NCBI RefSeq assembly: GCF_000364605.1
Contig: NZ_KB822580.1
Coordinates: 4,823-68,822 of the forward strand
Direction of reading: 5' to 3'
From: Nocardioides sp. Iso805N
GTDB lineage: Bacteria; Actinomycetota; Actinomycetes; Propionibacteriales; Nocardioidaceae
DNA: 64,000 nt
Position 1 is the stretch's first letter. Every line of letters starts with the position of its first letter. Of the stretch, positions 24,587 to 34,104 are shown piece by piece. The notes beneath the pieces are model-generated. The model searched no databases. It was not told the DNA's origin and worked only from the letters and a program-made list of their open reading frames with translations. The position numbers were made by a program, and so were the translations under genes.

Positions 24587-25033
24587 ATGACCGTCGACGG
24601 CCTTCCGCTCCATCCCCTCATCGTGCACGCCACCGTGGTAGCGCTCCCGGTGCTCGCGGTGCTCTCGCTGGCCTATCTCAGGCCTCGCTGGCGCGACGGA
24701 CTGCGCTGGCCGCTCGCGGGCATGGGTGTCGTCTCGGCGGTGCTGATGTGGTTCACCAGCGCCAGCGGCGACTCGCTGAAGCACGACCGGTTCTCCCAGA
24801 TCTCGGGGGTGCTGGCCCAGCGCATCCAGCATCACGAGGATCTGGCCGGCAAGCTGGCGGTCGCGACGTACACGCTGGCCGCGGTCGCGGTGATCATGAC
24901 GGTGCTGCGAGGCAAGCTGCCCATGCCCGTGCTCTGGCTCGGCTCTGTGCTGCTGGTGGTCGGTGCTGTGGGAGTGGGCGTCCTGGTGGTGCTCACCGGC
25001 CACGCCGGCGCAGAAGCCGCCTGGGCGCAGTGA
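24587..25033 (+). CDS. DUF2231 family membrane protein
   Basis: A 148-residue protein with four hydrophobic helices and the N-terminal family signature [19 protein letters not shown], including His residues facing the membrane that may bind heme or metal. The middle part has a conserved GDSLKH and a [12 protein letters not shown] segment, typical for the family. Its role is unknown. The ATG is chosen because the signature begins at once; an upstream start at 24545 would add 14 unrelated residues. Confidence 0.85.
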   Translation: MTVDGLPLHPLIVHATVVALPVLAVLSLAYLRPRWRDGLRWPLAGMGVVSAVLMWFTSASGDSLKHDRFSQISGVLAQRIQHHEDLAGKLAVATYTLAAVAVIMTVLRGKLPMPVLWLGSVLLVVGAVGVGVLVVLTGHAGAEAAWAQ

Positions 25034-25133
25034 GGGCTGTTCGCTTAACTTTCTAGCGCCGTGGGTCAGATCACACGCCCTTCGGCCGATGGGGCGAGCG
25101 CTCAGTCGTTCGTGCCCGAAAGGAACTGCTCCT

Positions 25134-27059
25134 GTGACCGTCGACCTCGGTGCCGAATCCGCCCTCGACCGCCCCGCGCGACCGGCCTCGACGGACTTCG
25201 TCGACCGGGCGGCCGCCCTCGGTTACGGCACAGTCGATGCCATGGGTGTCGGCGCCTTCGTGCTCGACCCGCACTACCGCGTGCTGCACGGCAACGCTGT
25301 CGCGTTGCGCGACATCGCGGCGATCACCGGGCGGTCGGTGTCGCTGTCAGCCGTCGTCGGCCTCGACTTCCGTGAGGTGCTGCCCGACAACCCCGAGCTC
25401 GCGTACGTCGTCGCAGACCCCGCTCGGATGCCGCACACCGTCCAGTCCCAGGTCGACGGGCGTACCCTCAAGGTCTCGTTCACGCCGATCCACGACCGCG
25501 ACGGCCGCTACCACGGTGCGCTGAGCACGGCGGTCGACATCACCGACCAGCTCGCCGCGCAGCGGACGGCCGCCGACGCCGAGGCGGACGCGGCCACGGC
25601 CAACGCGCTGCTGACCGGGCTGGTCGGCAGCGACGCCCGCGAGAGCACCATGCAGCACGTCCTCGACGTACTCGCGACGCACTGGCGGCTGCCCTACCTC
25701 GCCTACTGGGCGGTCAACGAGGCCGGCCTGATGACGGCGGTCCAGGATGCCGGAGTTCCCGGCATCCGGGAGCAGGGCCGCGAGCTCGACGCCGCCGTGC
25801 AGTGGGCGAAGGGCGATGGCCTCTGCGGGAAGGCGTGGGCCACCCGCGACCTCTTCTACATCCCCGACGTCGCCGCGGCGACCGACGCCGACTGGGCCGG
25901 CGCCCAAGAGGCTGCGGAGGCAGGCGTGAAGTCGGCGCTGGCGTTCCCGGTGACCACCCACGGGGAGGTCGTCGGGGCGATCGAGGTGGCCTTCGACTAC
26001 GAGCTGTTGCTCTCGGCGCAGCGCAAGGCGGCGATCCGCAGCATCGCCCAGATCATCTCGGACGCGATGGAACGTTCCTTCGACACCGAGCGGAGCCGGG
26101 CCGAGACGGCAGCGACCCAGGACCGGGTCGACGATCTGCTGGTCTTCGTGCGTCAGGTCGCGGCCGGGGACCTGGCCTCGCACACCGAGGTGCTCGGCGC
26201 CGACAACCTGGGGCAGATGGGTGCCGGGCTCAACGAGCTGGTCAGCGCCTTCCGGTCCTCCCTGACGAGGATCAACGAGACCGCCGATGCGCTCAACGTG
26301 GCTGCCGGCCAGCTCACCGTCGTCGCGCAGGGCATGGACGACGGCGCCGCGCAGACCACCGACCGCGCCTCGACCGCATCGAGTGCGTCGGTCGAGGTCT
26401 CCGCCTCGATTCGGACGGTGGCCACGGCGGCCGAGGAGATGACGGCCTCGATCCGTGAGATCGCCCGCAACGCGACCGACGCCTCCACGGTGGCGACGCA
26501 GGCGGTCGGCATCGCCGGCAGCACCCAGGACACGGTCGCCTCCCTGGGCGAGGCGAGCGCCGAGATCGGGAAGGTGATCAAGGTGATCACCTCGATCGCG
26601 GCACAGACGAACCTGCTGGCGCTGAACGCGACGATCGAGGCGGCCCGAGCCGGCGATGCCGGCCGCGGCTTCGCGGTGGTCGCCAACGAGGTCAAGGAAC
26701 TCGCCGGTCAGACCGCCAAGGCGACCGAGGACATCAGCTCGCGGGTGGCGGCGATCCAGGGCAGCACCACCGATGCGGTGCAGGCGATCACCGAGATCAC
26801 CACCGTGATCGCCCAGATCAACGACATCACCGGCACCATCGCCAGCGCGGTGGAGGAGCAGACGGCCACCACCAACGAGATCGCGCGCTCGGTCACCGAT
26901 GCGGCGAACGGCGCCAACAGCATCGCCGAGGACGCCACCCAGGTGGCCCGGGCGGCAGCCGAGACCCAGTCAGGGGCTCAGGACACCCTGGACTCGGCGA
27001 CGACGCTGACCTCGATGGCCGGTGAGCTCAAGGAGTTGGTGGGCCACTTCCGGCTCTGA
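25134..27059 (+). CDS. Soluble methyl-accepting chemotaxis-like protein (PAS-GAF-MA)
   Basis: A 641-residue signalling protein without any membrane helix. Order: a PAS-like domain (about residues 30-145: [24 protein letters not shown]), a GAF domain (about 155-310: [43 protein letters not shown]), a HAMP-like linker (about 345-385) and a methyl-accepting domain with the hairpin tip [26 protein letters not shown] sequence (here [19 protein letters not shown]). It lacks a C-terminal CheR-binding pentapeptide. No che or fla gene is nearby. GTG start follows an AAGGAA site. It probably senses a cytosolic signal such as redox or a small molecule. Confidence 0.87.
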   Translation: MTVDLGAESALDRPARPASTDFVDRAAALGYGTVDAMGVGAFVLDPHYRVLHGNAVALRDIAAITGRSVSLSAVVGLDFREVLPDNPELAYVVADPARMPHTVQSQVDGRTLKVSFTPIHDRDGRYHGALSTAVDITDQLAAQRTAADAEADAATANALLTGLVGSDARESTMQHVLDVLATHWRLPYLAYWAVNEAGLMTAVQDAGVPGIREQGRELDAAVQWAKGDGLCGKAWATRDLFYIPDVAAATDADWAGAQEAAEAGVKSALAFPVTTHGEVVGAIEVAFDYELLLSAQRKAAIRSIAQIISDAMERSFDTERSRAETAATQDRVDDLLVFVRQVAAGDLASHTEVLGADNLGQMGAGLNELVSAFRSSLTRINETADALNVAAGQLTVVAQGMDDGAAQTTDRASTASSASVEVSASIRTVATAAEEMTASIREIARNATDASTVATQAVGIAGSTQDTVASLGEASAEIGKVIKVITSIAAQTNLLALNATIEAARAGDAGRGFAVVANEVKELAGQTAKATEDISSRVAAIQGSTTDAVQAITEITTVIAQINDITGTIASAVEEQTATTNEIARSVTDAANGANSIAEDATQVARAAAETQSGAQDTLDSATTLTSMAGELKELVGHFRL

Positions 27060-27062
27060 GCC

Positions 27063-28070
27063 TCAGTACGGCGAGACCGAGCGGGCGTCGAGCAGGCGTC
27101 GGAAGGAGGCGACCCGCTCGGGGTCGGCATCGCCGCGCTCGACCGCCTCGTCCAAGCCGCACTCCGGCTCGTCGGCGGCATGGGTACAGCCGCGGGGGCA
27201 CTCCTCCGTCATCTCGTCCAGGTCGGGGAACGCCTCGATCAGGTGCTCCGGCTCCACGTGGGCCAGGCCGAAGGAGCGGATGCCGGGGGTGTCGATGATC
27301 CAGCTGGTCTCGCCATCGGGCCCAGGATCGGGCAGCGCCAGCATCAGCGCCGAGGTGGAGGTGTGCCGGCCCCGGCCGGTCACGGCGTTGACCACACCGG
27401 TCTCCCGGTGGGCATCGGGCACCAGTGCGTTGACCAAGGTCGACTTGCCGACGCCGGAGTGCCCGAGCAGCACGCTGGCGTGACCGGTCAGCCGTTCCCG
27501 CAGGGCGCTGAGGTCGCCACCACGCTGGGTGACCACCCAGGGGACCCCCAGCGCACGGTACGTCGAGAGCAGGGTCTCGGGGTCGGCCAGGTCCGCCTTG
27601 GTGAGGCAGAGCAGCGGGGACAGCCCTGCGTCGTACGCAGCGACCAGCGCCCGGTCGATCAGCCCGTGACGCGGCTCCGGGTCGGCCAGCGCGGTGACCA
27701 CCACGAGCTGGGTGGCGTTGGCGACGATGACCCGCTCGATGGGGTCGTCGTCATCGGCGGTACGCCGCAGGATCGTCGCCCGGGGCTCGACCGCGACGAT
27801 CCGCGCCAGCGCCCCGTCGACTCCCGACACGTCACCCACCACCCGGACCCGGTCGCCCACCACCACGCCCTTGCGGCCCAGCGGGCGGGCCTTGACAGCC
27901 CAGACCTGGATGCCGGCGACCAGCAGGGTGAAGCGGCCCCGGTCGACGGTGACCACGACGCCTTCGACGGCGTCGTCGAAGCTCGGCCGCTCCTTGGTGC
28001 GGGGTCGGGTGCCACGCCGGCGTGGCCGGTCGTAGTGCTCGACGTCCTGCTCCGAGTAGCCGCGGCTCAA
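27063..28070 (-). CDS. rsgA: Ribosome small-subunit-dependent GTPase RsgA
   Basis: A 335-residue circularly permuted GTPase that checks 30S maturation. An N-terminal OB fold (VVVTVDRGRFTLLV, about residues 36-100) precedes the permuted G motifs: LTKADL (G4), GHSGVGKSTLVNAL (G1) and DTPGIRSFGL (G3). The C-terminal zinc site is visible in CPRGCTH with a later Cys (EPECGL). The N-terminal 30 residues are basic and likely bind rRNA. The start codon directly abuts the aroA stop codon, so the two genes are one transcript, an arrangement common in actinobacteria. Confidence 0.95.
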   Translation of the reverse strand: MSRGYSEQDVEHYDRPRRRGTRPRTKERPSFDDAVEGVVVTVDRGRFTLLVAGIQVWAVKARPLGRKGVVVGDRVRVVGDVSGVDGALARIVAVEPRATILRRTADDDDPIERVIVANATQLVVVTALADPEPRHGLIDRALVAAYDAGLSPLLCLTKADLADPETLLSTYRALGVPWVVTQRGGDLSALRERLTGHASVLLGHSGVGKSTLVNALVPDAHRETGVVNAVTGRGRHTSTSALMLALPDPGPDGETSWIIDTPGIRSFGLAHVEPEHLIEAFPDLDEMTEECPRGCTHAADEPECGLDEAVERGDADPERVASFRRLLDARSVSPY

Positions 28071-29363
28071 TCAGGCCTCCTGCGTTGCGGCGAACTGCGC
28101 TGCCCAGAACGGCGCGAAGTCCGTGAACGTCTTGCTGGTGGTGGTGACGTTCTCGACCAGGACGCCGTCCACGGCGGCGCCGATGATCACGCCGGCGTGT
28201 GCCATCCGGTGGTCGGCATAGGTGTGGAAGACGCCGCCGTGCAGCCTCGCCGGCCGGATCACCAGACCGTCGAGCTCCTCGGTCACGTCGGCTCCGAGCG
28301 ACCCGAGCTCGCGCGCGAGCGCGGCGAGCCGGTCGGTCTCGTGCCCACGGATGTGGCCGATGCCGGTCAGGTGGGACGGCGTCGAGGCGAGCGCGCACAG
28401 GGCGGCGATCGCGGGGGTCAGCTCACCCACGTCGTGCAGGTCCATCTCCAGGCCGAGCAGGGTGCCATCCGGGGGGCCGGTGACCGAGAGGCCCTCCTCG
28501 ACGTACTCGACCACGCATCCCATCGCGGCCAGGATCGTGCGCAGGTCGTCGCCGGGCTGGGTGGTCGTGCGCGGCCAGTCCCGGACCACGACGCGGCCGC
28601 CGGAGAGCGCCGCCAGCGCCAGGAAGGGCGCGGCGTTGGACAGATCCGGCTCGATCGCCCGGTCGACGGCCTTGACCGGTCCCGGTGACACGGTCCAACG
28701 GTCGGGCTCGGAGTCGTCGACCGAGACACCGTGCTCGCGCAGCATGTCGATGGTCATCTCGATGTGGGGGAGCGAGGGCACCGGCGCGCCGCTGTGGCGT
28801 ACGTCGATGCCGCGCTCGTAGCGAGCCCCGGCCAGCAGCAGCGCGCTGACGAACTGGCTCGAGGCAGAGGCGTCGACCACGACGGTGCCGCCGGCCACGG
28901 AGCCACCGCCGTGCAGCGTGAAGGGCAGGGCGCCTCCGGTGACCTCGACGCCCAAGGCCCGTAGCGCGCCCAGGATCTCGCCGATCGGCCGCTGCCTCAT
29001 GTGCTCGTCGCCGTCGAAGGCGACCGTGCCGGTCGAGAGTGCCGCCACGGGCGGCACGAACCGCATCACCGTGCCAGCGAGTCCGCAGTCGACGACAGCG
29101 TCACCGGCGAAGACACCGGGCGTGACCACCCAGTCGGCGCCCGCGGTGTCGACGTGCGCTCCCAGCGCCGTCAGCGCACCCGCCATCAGCAGCGTGTCGC
29201 GTGAGCGCAGCGCCCGCGCGACCGCCGAGGGGCCATCGGAGATGGCTGCGAGCAGCAGAGCGCGGTTGGTCAGCGACTTGCTCCCGGGCAGCGCGACCGC
29301 CGCCGAGATCGGCGCGGTGGCGCGAGGTGCCGGCCAGGGGTCGGCGATCGGTGGCTGCTTCAC
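28071..29363 (-). CDS. aroA: 3-phosphoshikimate 1-carboxyvinyltransferase (EPSP synthase)
   Basis: A 430-residue enzyme of the shikimate pathway that joins phosphoenolpyruvate to shikimate-3-phosphate. Diagnostic parts: [16 protein letters not shown] (about residues 25-40), [10 protein letters not shown] in place of the classical [20 protein letters not shown] and [16 protein letters not shown]. The Leu in CGLAG is common in actinobacterial enzymes and lies in the phosphoenolpyruvate/glyphosate pocket. The length is normal. It is followed without a gap by rsgA. Confidence 0.95.
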   Translation of the reverse strand: MKQPPIADPWPAPRATAPISAAVALPGSKSLTNRALLLAAISDGPSAVARALRSRDTLLMAGALTALGAHVDTAGADWVVTPGVFAGDAVVDCGLAGTVMRFVPPVAALSTGTVAFDGDEHMRQRPIGEILGALRALGVEVTGGALPFTLHGGGSVAGGTVVVDASASSQFVSALLLAGARYERGIDVRHSGAPVPSLPHIEMTIDMLREHGVSVDDSEPDRWTVSPGPVKAVDRAIEPDLSNAAPFLALAALSGGRVVVRDWPRTTTQPGDDLRTILAAMGCVVEYVEEGLSVTGPPDGTLLGLEMDLHDVGELTPAIAALCALASTPSHLTGIGHIRGHETDRLAALARELGSLGADVTEELDGLVIRPARLHGGVFHTYADHRMAHAGVIIGAAVDGVLVENVTTTSKTFTDFAPFWAAQFAATQEA

Positions 29364-29400
29364 GACCGCAGCCTACCGAGACCCGACCCCTGGTCCCCCC

Positions 29401-30525
29401 TCAGGCGATCTTGGCCTTCGCCGCGTCGGCGACGGCGGCTGCCTGCTCGCGTGCGGCCTCGGCGACGGCGGCGGCCTGCTCGCGTGCCGCTGCAGCAACG
29501 ACCGGAGCCTGCTTGCGGGCCTGCTTCTGCGCCTTCTTGGCCTGCTTGCGCAGGTCCTTGGACGTGCTCTTGGCCTGCTTGCGCCAGTCCTCGATGACGG
29601 GGGTGGCGTTCTTGCGGGCGTCCTTGGCAGCCTTCTTGGCCTGCTTGCGCCAGTCCTCGATGACGGGGGTGGCGTTCTTGCGGGCGTCCTTGGCAGCCTT
29701 CTTGGCCTGCTTGCGCAGATCCTTCGACGTGCTCTTCGCCTGCTTGCCCCAGTCCTCGATCACCGGGCCGGCCTCGTCGCGAGCTGCCTGGGCGAAGGAG
29801 GCGATCTGGTCCCGCGCAGCCGCCGCCACGACGGGGCCACGCTCCTTGGCGGTCTCAGCCAGGCTGCTGGCCAGGTCGCTGGCCCGATCCGCGAGGTTCT
29901 GCGTGGTGTCCGAGGTCGCGGCTTGGTGGGCCGCATCCACGATCGCGTCCTTGGCGTGCTGGCCGGCCGCGACCAGAGCCGTACCGAGGGCACCCACGCC
30001 GACCTCGGCCTCCAGCGCGGCGACCTTGCCCTCGAGCTTGGCAGTGCTGGCCTTGTGGCCGATCTCGCGCTTGACGTCGCCGACGGCGTGCTTCGCCAGC
30101 CAGGCGACGCCGGGCTTCCCGTCGGTGTCGCCGGCGGCGATGATCAGCCCGCCCAGCAGCGAGAGGTTCTTGGCCAGCTGGATCTGCTGCTGGCGGCGTA
30201 CGGCGGGGTCCGACTCGTTCCAGAAGTCGTGACCGACGACCGTCGTCGGCACCAGAGACGTGGCCAGTACGGCGGCGGAGAGCCGCGGGAACCGACCTGT
30301 CGCCAGGCAGAGACCCGCAGCCAGCTGGACGCCGGCATTGATCTTGACCAGCGTCTCCGGGTTCTGCGGGATCGGTATGCCGGCACGCTGTGCCAGGCGG
30401 ATGAGCGGATCCGTCACGAGCTCGGCCTTCTTGGCGGCGCCGGACGAGTTCCGCAACGTGTTGATCGGGCCGACCACGAAGATCGAGGCCAGCAGAGGAC
30501 GCGCGATGGTGCGGCTGATGGTCAT
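29401..30525 (-). CDS. DoxX family protein with histone H1-like repeat tail
   Basis: A 374-residue fusion. Residues 1-145 are a DoxX-type membrane part with about four hydrophobic segments (LLASIFVVGPINTL, INAGVQLAAGLCLATG, LLGGLIIAAGD). The remainder is Ala/Lys/Arg-rich and helical, like histone H1 or apolipoprotein-type repeats, with a 22-residue unit containing KNATPVIEDWRKQA repeated in tandem and further partial copies. At the DNA level 66 bases are duplicated exactly (from 29570 and 29636). The tail is strongly basic and may bind nucleic acid or the acidic inner face of the membrane. It is a single gene; role unknown. Confidence 0.8.
   Translation of the reverse strand: MTISRTIARPLLASIFVVGPINTLRNSSGAAKKAELVTDPLIRLAQRAGIPIPQNPETLVKINAGVQLAAGLCLATGRFPRLSAAVLATSLVPTTVVGHDFWNESDPAVRRQQQIQLAKNLSLLGGLIIAAGDTDGKPGVAWLAKHAVGDVKREIGHKASTAKLEGKVAALEAEVGVGALGTALVAAGQHAKDAIVDAAHQAATSDTTQNLADRASDLASSLAETAKERGPVVAAAARDQIASFAQAARDEAGPVIEDWGKQAKSTSKDLRKQAKKAAKDARKNATPVIEDWRKQAKKAAKDARKNATPVIEDWRKQAKSTSKDLRKQAKKAQKQARKQAPVVAAAAREQAAAVAEAAREQAAAVADAAKAKIA
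29570..29701. repeat. Exact 66-bp tandem duplication inside the DoxX-fusion gene
   Basis: Two identical 66-base units begin at 29570 and 29636 and encode the 22-residue unit. Diverged partial copies flank them (for example around 29545 and 29725). Identity at the DNA level means the duplication is recent or kept by recombination. Confidence 0.85.
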
Positions 30526-30562
30526 GGCCGGCCGGTTACCGAGAACCGCCGGGGGTATGCGT

Positions 30563-33088
30563 TCAACTGCCCAGCGGGGTGCTCGCGTCGCGGTGGAAGG
30601 CGTTGTTCGTGGAGTCGCTGTCGGTGAAGTCGTCCGGCGTCATCGAGGCGTCCACGCTCCAGCCGTCGGCGAAGTCGAAGTCGAGGTGCAGCATCTCGCC
30701 GTCCCCGTTCACGGTGCAGGTCAGGTCGAGGCTTCCGCTCGGCGAGTCGGGCACGGTGCACCCCGAGACGTTGCTGCCGAGCGAGTGGGCCTGTCCGGGA
30801 GCCCAGCCGGTGATGCCGTCGACGTGCAGGTGCAGAGTGGCGGTCCGGCCGTCGGGGATGCCGCCCGCCACCAGACGGACGTGCTCGTAGTCGGAGACGT
30901 CGGCAGCCAGTTGCGACAGCTTGAGATCGGAGACCGGCTGGCGCACAGTGACGCCGATCGTCGCCGTCGCCGAGCCGCCGCGCCCGTCGGAGACCGAGTA
31001 GCGGAACGAGTCCTGGCCGGAGAACCCGCTCGCCGGGTGGTAGGTCGCGGTGCCGTCGTCGGAGACGCTGAGCGAGCCGTGGGCGGGCAGGTTCTTCGTC
31101 GCGAAGGTGAGGGCATCGCCGTCGGCATCGGTCGCGAGCTCGCCCAGGTGGAGGGTGAGCGACTCGCCGAACGCGACACTGGTGCTCGTCGATCGCGCCT
31201 TCGGCAGGCGGTCGGGCAACGCGCCCACGGCGATGTCGACGGTCCCGGTCGCGGTGCCGCCGTGGCCGTCGCCGACGGTGTAGCGGAACGAGTCCGGTCC
31301 GGTGTAGCCGACCGCGGGGGCGTAGCGGACAGCCCCGTTGAAGAGCGTCGCCGTGCCGTGGGACGGCTTGGTCAGAGCCCTCACCCGGAGAGCGTCGCCG
31401 TTCTCGTCGTGGTCGTTGGCAAGGACGTCGACGCGTGTCGACGTACCGCTGCTCAGCCACGTGCCCGCGACCCGGACGGTGTCAGCCTGCACGACGGGCG
31501 GTGCGTCCGGAGTGATCACCTTGACCGAGCCGGAGACGGTGCCACCGTGGCTGTCGGCGAGGACGTAGGCGATGGTGTCGGTGCCCCGCCAGCCCGCATC
31601 GGGGGTGTAGGTGACGGTGCTGGCGGCGTCAACTCGCGCGGCCGTATCCGCGACCAGGGAGACCGACGTGCGAGCGGCGGGCGGACGCGAGGTGCGACTG
31701 CGGGCCGAGACGGAGCCGATCGTGGCGGAGCCGTGCGCGCGCGGAACGACCCGGGCCGACTGCACGTGCAGCGGATCGCCGTCGGGGTCGACCGCACCCT
31801 TCGTCAGCGAGAACGTCACGGGCGTTGCGGCGGCACGCGCCTCAACGGGTCGCAGCGGCGTACGGATCACGGGATTGGCCCGTGTCAGCGCCGCGGTCGT
31901 CGGCGTCGAACCGGCGGCCGGATTCGGTGCGGTCGTCGGTGCGGTAGTCGGTGCGGTCGTCGTCGCGGCCTGAGGTGCGGTCTTCGGCGCCGTCGACCCG
32001 CTGTGGCGCGGCGCGCTCGTCTTCGGCGGGCGGGAAGGAGCGGTGCCTGCATCGGATGCCGGCGGCGCAACGCTCGGACTCGTCGGAGAGGACGGGGAGC
32101 GGTCGTCGGCGACGGGCGTCGAGCCACCCTGGCCGAGCGCGACCGCGGCTACCACTGCGACGGCGGCCGCGGCGCCGGTGGCACCGGCGGCGATCCGGCC
32201 GGCGGGGTGGTGCAGGACCCAATCCTTGGTGCGGTCGAAGACCACCAGGACACTGCCCTTGGCGGTGCCCACGACGCCGAGGTGTGCGACGGCGAGGTAG
32301 CTCGCACCGGCCGAGCCGAGCAGCATCGGCGCGAGCACGGCGCCCAGGTCGTTGTTGACCTCGGCCAGCTCGAGGTAGATGCCGCTGCACTCGCGGCAGC
32401 CGCCCAGGTGTTCCTCCACCTTGGCGGCGTCGCGGCGGGACGTACCACCACGCAGGTAGGCGCCCATGGTGGCACGAGCAACGGCGCAGGCGTCGTCCGT
32501 CGCATCCTGGGCGTGCATCGATACGAACGCCTGGCGCAGTCCCTCGCGTGCCCGATAGGCGAGCGCGGAGACCGAGTTGGCGCTGATGCCCAGCAGCGGG
32601 GCGATCTCGGCCGGCTTCTGGCCCTCGACCTCGGTGTGCCACAGCACCTGCTGCCAGCGCTCGGGCAGGGACGCGAACGCCCTGGCCGCCGCGGCGTTGT
32701 CGAAGCCGGCGACGGTCGTGTCCTCGAAAGGCACGCCCGGGTCGTACGACGAGAGGTCGTCGGTGGTTGTCAGCCGTGCGCCCGCGCGCATCCGATCGAC
32801 GTGGAGACGGCGCAGCGAGGTCAGCAGGTAGGCCCGGAACGCGATGTCGGGGCCGCCGCCGCGCTGCAGCACGGAGAGCACCTTGGCGAACGCATCCGAG
32901 ACGAGGTCATCCATGTCGCCCGCCGAGACAAGTTGGCGAGCGAGGCGCCGCGCAGCGTCGACGTGGCGCTCGAAGAGCTTGCCGTAGGCCTCGAGTTCCC
33001 CGCCGCGAACAGCAGAGATCAGCTCGGCGTCGCTAGGCTCGTCAAGCGGAGTTAGCTCGTCGGGCTGGCGGGGATGCACATCACTCAC
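30563..33088 (-). CDS. ECF sigma factor fused to zinc finger, membrane helix and extracellular Ig/cadherin-like domains
   Basis: An 841-residue single chain. Residues 20-100 are sigma region 2 (ELISAVRGGELEAYGKLF, DDLVSDAFAKVL), 132-190 region 4 (LPERWQQVLWHTEVEGQKPAEIA and its helix-turn-helix). An anti-sigma-like zinc finger follows (His227, Cys231, Cys234 in HLGGCRECS), then one membrane helix (about 298-318), a Pro/Thr/Ser linker (320-410) and at least three cadherin-like repeats ending at about 527, 622 and 717, each with a YTP...G..D.F.Y.V.D..GG core. The last part has two Cys that could form a disulfide. It resembles ECF53-type sigma factors. The sigma part should be held at the membrane until proteolysis frees it. 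Confidence 0.88.
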   Translation of the reverse strand: MSDVHPRQPDELTPLDEPSDAELISAVRGGELEAYGKLFERHVDAARRLARQLVSAGDMDDLVSDAFAKVLSVLQRGGGPDIAFRAYLLTSLRRLHVDRMRAGARLTTTDDLSSYDPGVPFEDTTVAGFDNAAAARAFASLPERWQQVLWHTEVEGQKPAEIAPLLGISANSVSALAYRAREGLRQAFVSMHAQDATDDACAVARATMGAYLRGGTSRRDAAKVEEHLGGCRECSGIYLELAEVNNDLGAVLAPMLLGSAGASYLAVAHLGVVGTAKGSVLVVFDRTKDWVLHHPAGRIAAGATGAAAAVAVVAAVALGQGGSTPVADDRSPSSPTSPSVAPPASDAGTAPSRPPKTSAPRHSGSTAPKTAPQAATTTAPTTAPTTAPNPAAGSTPTTAALTRANPVIRTPLRPVEARAAATPVTFSLTKGAVDPDGDPLHVQSARVVPRAHGSATIGSVSARSRTSRPPAARTSVSLVADTAARVDAASTVTYTPDAGWRGTDTIAYVLADSHGGTVSGSVKVITPDAPPVVQADTVRVAGTWLSSGTSTRVDVLANDHDENGDALRVRALTKPSHGTATLFNGAVRYAPAVGYTGPDSFRYTVGDGHGGTATGTVDIAVGALPDRLPKARSTSTSVAFGESLTLHLGELATDADGDALTFATKNLPAHGSLSVSDDGTATYHPASGFSGQDSFRYSVSDGRGGSATATIGVTVRQPVSDLKLSQLAADVSDYEHVRLVAGGIPDGRTATLHLHVDGITGWAPGQAHSLGSNVSGCTVPDSPSGSLDLTCTVNGDGEMLHLDFDFADGWSVDASMTPDDFTDSDSTNNAFHRDASTPLGS

Positions 33089-33311
33089 GAGTACATAGAC
33101 GTACGAGGGAGCGGATCATGACGGCAATCGCGCACATTTCGTCGCCCCCGTTCTGACGGCCCTCGTCCCGCGCTGGACCGTCACCGAACGCCGCCCTGAA
33201 ATTTTCCGCAAAAAAGGTCCGACAGCTAGCGTCATGATCCGGTCGGTTGTACGTCCCATCATCGCACGGCGCATCGGAGCCGTACCCCTTGAAAGGACGA
33301 GAGAAGGCATC

Positions 33312-34040
33312 GTGGGTCTCTTCGCGCGTTCGCGTACATCCACCGGCCTCCGGCAAGACGGCGCAGAGCTGACCGAGGAGACGCGGGTGCTGCTGGCACC
33401 CGACTTCGAGGCAGTAGGGGAGGCACTGGTCGCCGGGATCTCGTCCGTCGATGCGTGCTGGGTGGTGGGTCGGACGCAGGCGGAGCGCGGGACCTCCCTC
33501 GGGGAGAGCCTGGAAGGACTGCGCGCCACCACCCAGCTCGTCGTTGGCCGCGAGCCGCTGTTCGCGGAGTCCCATGCCCTCTCGCTCGCCTGGAGTGAGT
33601 CGGTGCTGGCCTATCTGCACGGGCTGTCCTGCGCCGACCCGCTGACCGGACTCTCGACCCACGCGCACCTCCGCGAGCGGATCGGTGAGCTGTACCGCGA
33701 TGCAGTGGTCGACGCCCTCGGCATCGATGGCGCCGCCGTCAGTCGCAGCCACGCCCTCGTCGTCACCGACGTCGGCGAGGCTCTCGACCCCATCTCCGCG
33801 GCCCGTCGACTGACCCTGCTCGGCCAGACCGCGCGCTCGGTCTTCGCCGGCAGTGAGACCATCGGTCAGATCGGCTACAGCAAGGTGGTCGTGATCGCGC
33901 CCCGAGACGAGGCGCTGGCCGGAAGGGTCGCACTGCTTCGCCGGATGGTCGCCTCGCAGACCGAGCGCGTCTGGATCGAGGGTCTACCCCGGACCGATGC
34001 CTCAGCGGTGAGCCTGCTCGACGAGCTCGCCAGAGCCTGA
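33312..34040 (+). CDS. Hypothetical protein with degenerate GGDEF-like domain
   Basis: A 242-residue soluble protein. The first half (about residues 1-95) is helical and not recognised. From about residue 97, LHGLSCADPLTGLSTHAHLRERIGEL matches in part the DPLTGLxNR start of diguanylate cyclase domains, followed by SHALVVTDVG (the metal-binding strand) but with no GGDEF motif later; the equivalent hairpin reads IGYSKVVV. It should therefore bind a ligand or partner rather than make c-di-GMP. I chose the GTG at 33312 with GAGAAGG upstream. It is divergent from the membrane sigma factor and may be its target or partner. Confidence 0.65.
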   Translation: MGLFARSRTSTGLRQDGAELTEETRVLLAPDFEAVGEALVAGISSVDACWVVGRTQAERGTSLGESLEGLRATTQLVVGREPLFAESHALSLAWSESVLAYLHGLSCADPLTGLSTHAHLRERIGELYRDAVVDALGIDGAAVSRSHALVVTDVGEALDPISAARRLTLLGQTARSVFAGSETIGQIGYSKVVVIAPRDEALAGRVALLRRMVASQTERVWIEGLPRTDASAVSLLDELARA

Positions 34041-34092
34041 GCGATCGGACGGGCGTGGCACGCGTGTGCCCCGAGGCCGAGCGCGAAGCGCC

Positions 34093-34098
34093 TAGGCT
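34093..34098 (+). promoter_or_regulatory. Leaderless-type -10 box TAGGCT of the SRAP gene
   Basis: TAGGCT, six bases, then the ATG at 34105. No LexA-type box (CGAAC-N4-GTTCG) is visible in the 64-base gap before the gene. Confidence 0.5.
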
Positions 34099-34104
34099 GA
34101 GCCC

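Noticed and set aside
30533..30557. GGTT-N15-GGGTAT, a good SigB/SigF-type promoter on the + strand
   Set aside because: It points into the 3' end of the fused sigma gene, which is on the opposite strand, and no + strand gene follows. Treated as chance unless antisense RNA is shown.
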